From assembly GCA_019307545.1 (NCBI GenBank), contig JAFDJI010000356.1, positions 1-6,138 of the forward strand: a stretch of 6,138 bases of DNA, in the 5' to 3' direction. This DNA comes from Deltaproteobacteria bacterium. GTDB taxonomy: Bacteria; Myxococcota_A; UBA796; GCA-2862545. How positions within the stretch are numbered: position 1 is the first letter of the stretch; each line of letters begins with the position of its first letter. The position numbers were made by a program, and so were the translations under genes. Positions 5,471-6,138 of the stretch are shown here, one piece after another. A model generated the notes under the pieces. The model was not told where the DNA came from, made no database searches, and saw only the letters and a program-made list of their open reading frames with translations.

Positions 5471-6112
5471 GTGGACTCGCGTAGGACCGGCTTCCGGATC
5501 GAGACGTGCTCGGGATCGACGGGTTGTCGCAACCGGGCGGTGTCAACCGATTCACTCGGCGAGCGGCTGGAGTCACTGCTCTCCGAGGCTCACCTCGCCG
5601 AGCACCTGGACCCGTCTGGCGCGGCCGCGCCCCACCGTCCGCTGATCGTCGCCCTGGCAGGCTGCCCCAATGCATGCACCCGCCCCCAGGTGCGGGACAT
5701 CGGCATCATCGGCGCGAGCCCTCCAGTGGTGTCCCCGGAGCCCTGCTCGGAATGCTGGGCCTGCGCTGAGGTGTGTCGGGAGGAGGCCATCACCGTGGAC
5801 CCCGGTGACGGCCCCCCGCGCATCGACACCAGCCGCTGCGTGAGGTGCGGAGACTGTCACGAGGTGTGCCCATCGGGAGCACTGACGGCTGGTGCGTCTG
5901 GATTCCGCGTGATGATCGGAGGTCGACTCGGCCGTCATCCCCGCCTGGCCACCGAGATTCCCTTCCTGCTCACCGAGGACGAGGTCATCGAGCTGATCGG
6001 GGCGTGTGCGCAGCTCTACGTGGACCGCAGGGAGGGCGGACGCCGGTTCACCGACGTGTTTGGCGAGGCCGATCTCGTCCGGCTCATCACCGCGCTCGTC
6101 AAGGCTCGATGA
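5471..6112 (+). CDS. Small siroheme-motif (nitrite/sulfite reductase-like) protein with two [4Fe-4S] ferredoxin motifs
   Basis: This 213-residue soluble redox protein is built in two parts. First come the four cysteines typical of the siroheme/[4Fe-4S] centre of nitrite and sulfite reductases: C13-x5-C19 in ETCSGSTGCRNR, and C65-x3-C69 in LAGCPNACTRPQVRDIGIIG. Then come two ferredoxin CxxCxxCxxxC motifs, C92/C95/C98/C102 and C123/C126/C129/C133, and the GGRLGRHPRLA segment usual in this family. Anaerobic sulfite reductase subunit C (AsrC) and related proteins share these elements. They are longer and carry an N-terminal ferredoxin-like half-domain, which is absent here: an in-frame TAG at 5459 lies just upstream of the GTG start. 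It could transfer electrons or act as a minimal siroheme reductase; the substrate is unknown. The ribosome site is poor. It starts 42 bp after the broken hydrolase and may be co-transcribed. All 12 expected cysteines are present, so it looks functional. Confidence 0.88.
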   Translation: MDSRRTGFRIETCSGSTGCRNRAVSTDSLGERLESLLSEAHLAEHLDPSGAAAPHRPLIVALAGCPNACTRPQVRDIGIIGASPPVVSPEPCSECWACAEVCREEAITVDPGDGPPRIDTSRCVRCGDCHEVCPSGALTAGASGFRVMIGGRLGRHPRLATEIPFLLTEDEVIELIGACAQLYVDRREGGRRFTDVFGEADLVRLITALVKAR

Positions 6113-6117
6113 GGCGC

Positions 6118-6138
6118 CGTCGCTGACAGAGCGCGACG
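6118..6138 (+). terminator. Possible terminator stem at the right edge
   Basis: Perfect 6-base arms CGTCGC (6118-6123) and GCGACG (6133-6138) with a 9-base loop begin 5 bases after the last stop codon. The window ends at the stem, so a longer stem or a T-run cannot be seen. Confidence 0.35.

Overview
The window is uniformly GC-rich (roughly two thirds G+C by eye) with strongly G/C-biased third codon positions. The gene content suggests a Deltaproteobacteria/Myxococcota-like bacterium: an archaeal/eukaryotic-type prolyl-tRNA synthetase, a protein-kinase-fold receptor fused to a formylglycine-generating-enzyme-like (FGE-like) ectodomain, and a siroheme-motif ferredoxin. The taxonomic assignment is inference from gene style; no rRNA or marker gene is complete here.

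Layout. Minus strand, 882 to the left edge: the first 294 codons of prolyl-tRNA synthetase (proS). A 139-bp divergent intergenic region (883-1021) carries a small dyad and weak promoter-like sequences. The plus strand then holds four genes in the same direction. They are an AarF/ABC1/UbiB-type atypical kinase with two C-terminal membrane helices (1022-2749), a pseudokinase - transmembrane - FGE-like fusion (2838-4523), a broken alpha/beta-hydrolase (4584-5428), and a small protein with siroheme/4Fe-4S reductase motifs plus two [4Fe-4S] ferredoxin motifs (5471-6112). The gaps between them are 88, 60 and 42 bp. A possible terminator stem sits at the right edge.

The most notable points are as follows. 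(1) The hydrolase is interrupted by a perfect 35-bp tandem duplication (4818-4852 and 4853-4887). Removing one copy restores an intact 269-residue reading frame with a full catalytic triad. (2) The 561-residue kinase-like protein has lost every catalytic kinase residue I could align. Its FGE-like ectodomain keeps only one of the two FGE active-site cysteine positions. All eight of its cysteines lie on the far side of the single membrane span. (3) The ProRS motif-3 arginine reads as histidine. (4) None of the four plus-strand genes has an obvious ATG start.

The short same-strand gaps allow co-transcription, but no shared pathway is proven. UbiB is membrane-associated and kinase-fold, the second protein is a membrane sensor-like pseudokinase, and the hydrolase and redox protein could be effectors or unrelated neighbours. 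No mobile element, CRISPR array, tRNA or rRNA was seen.
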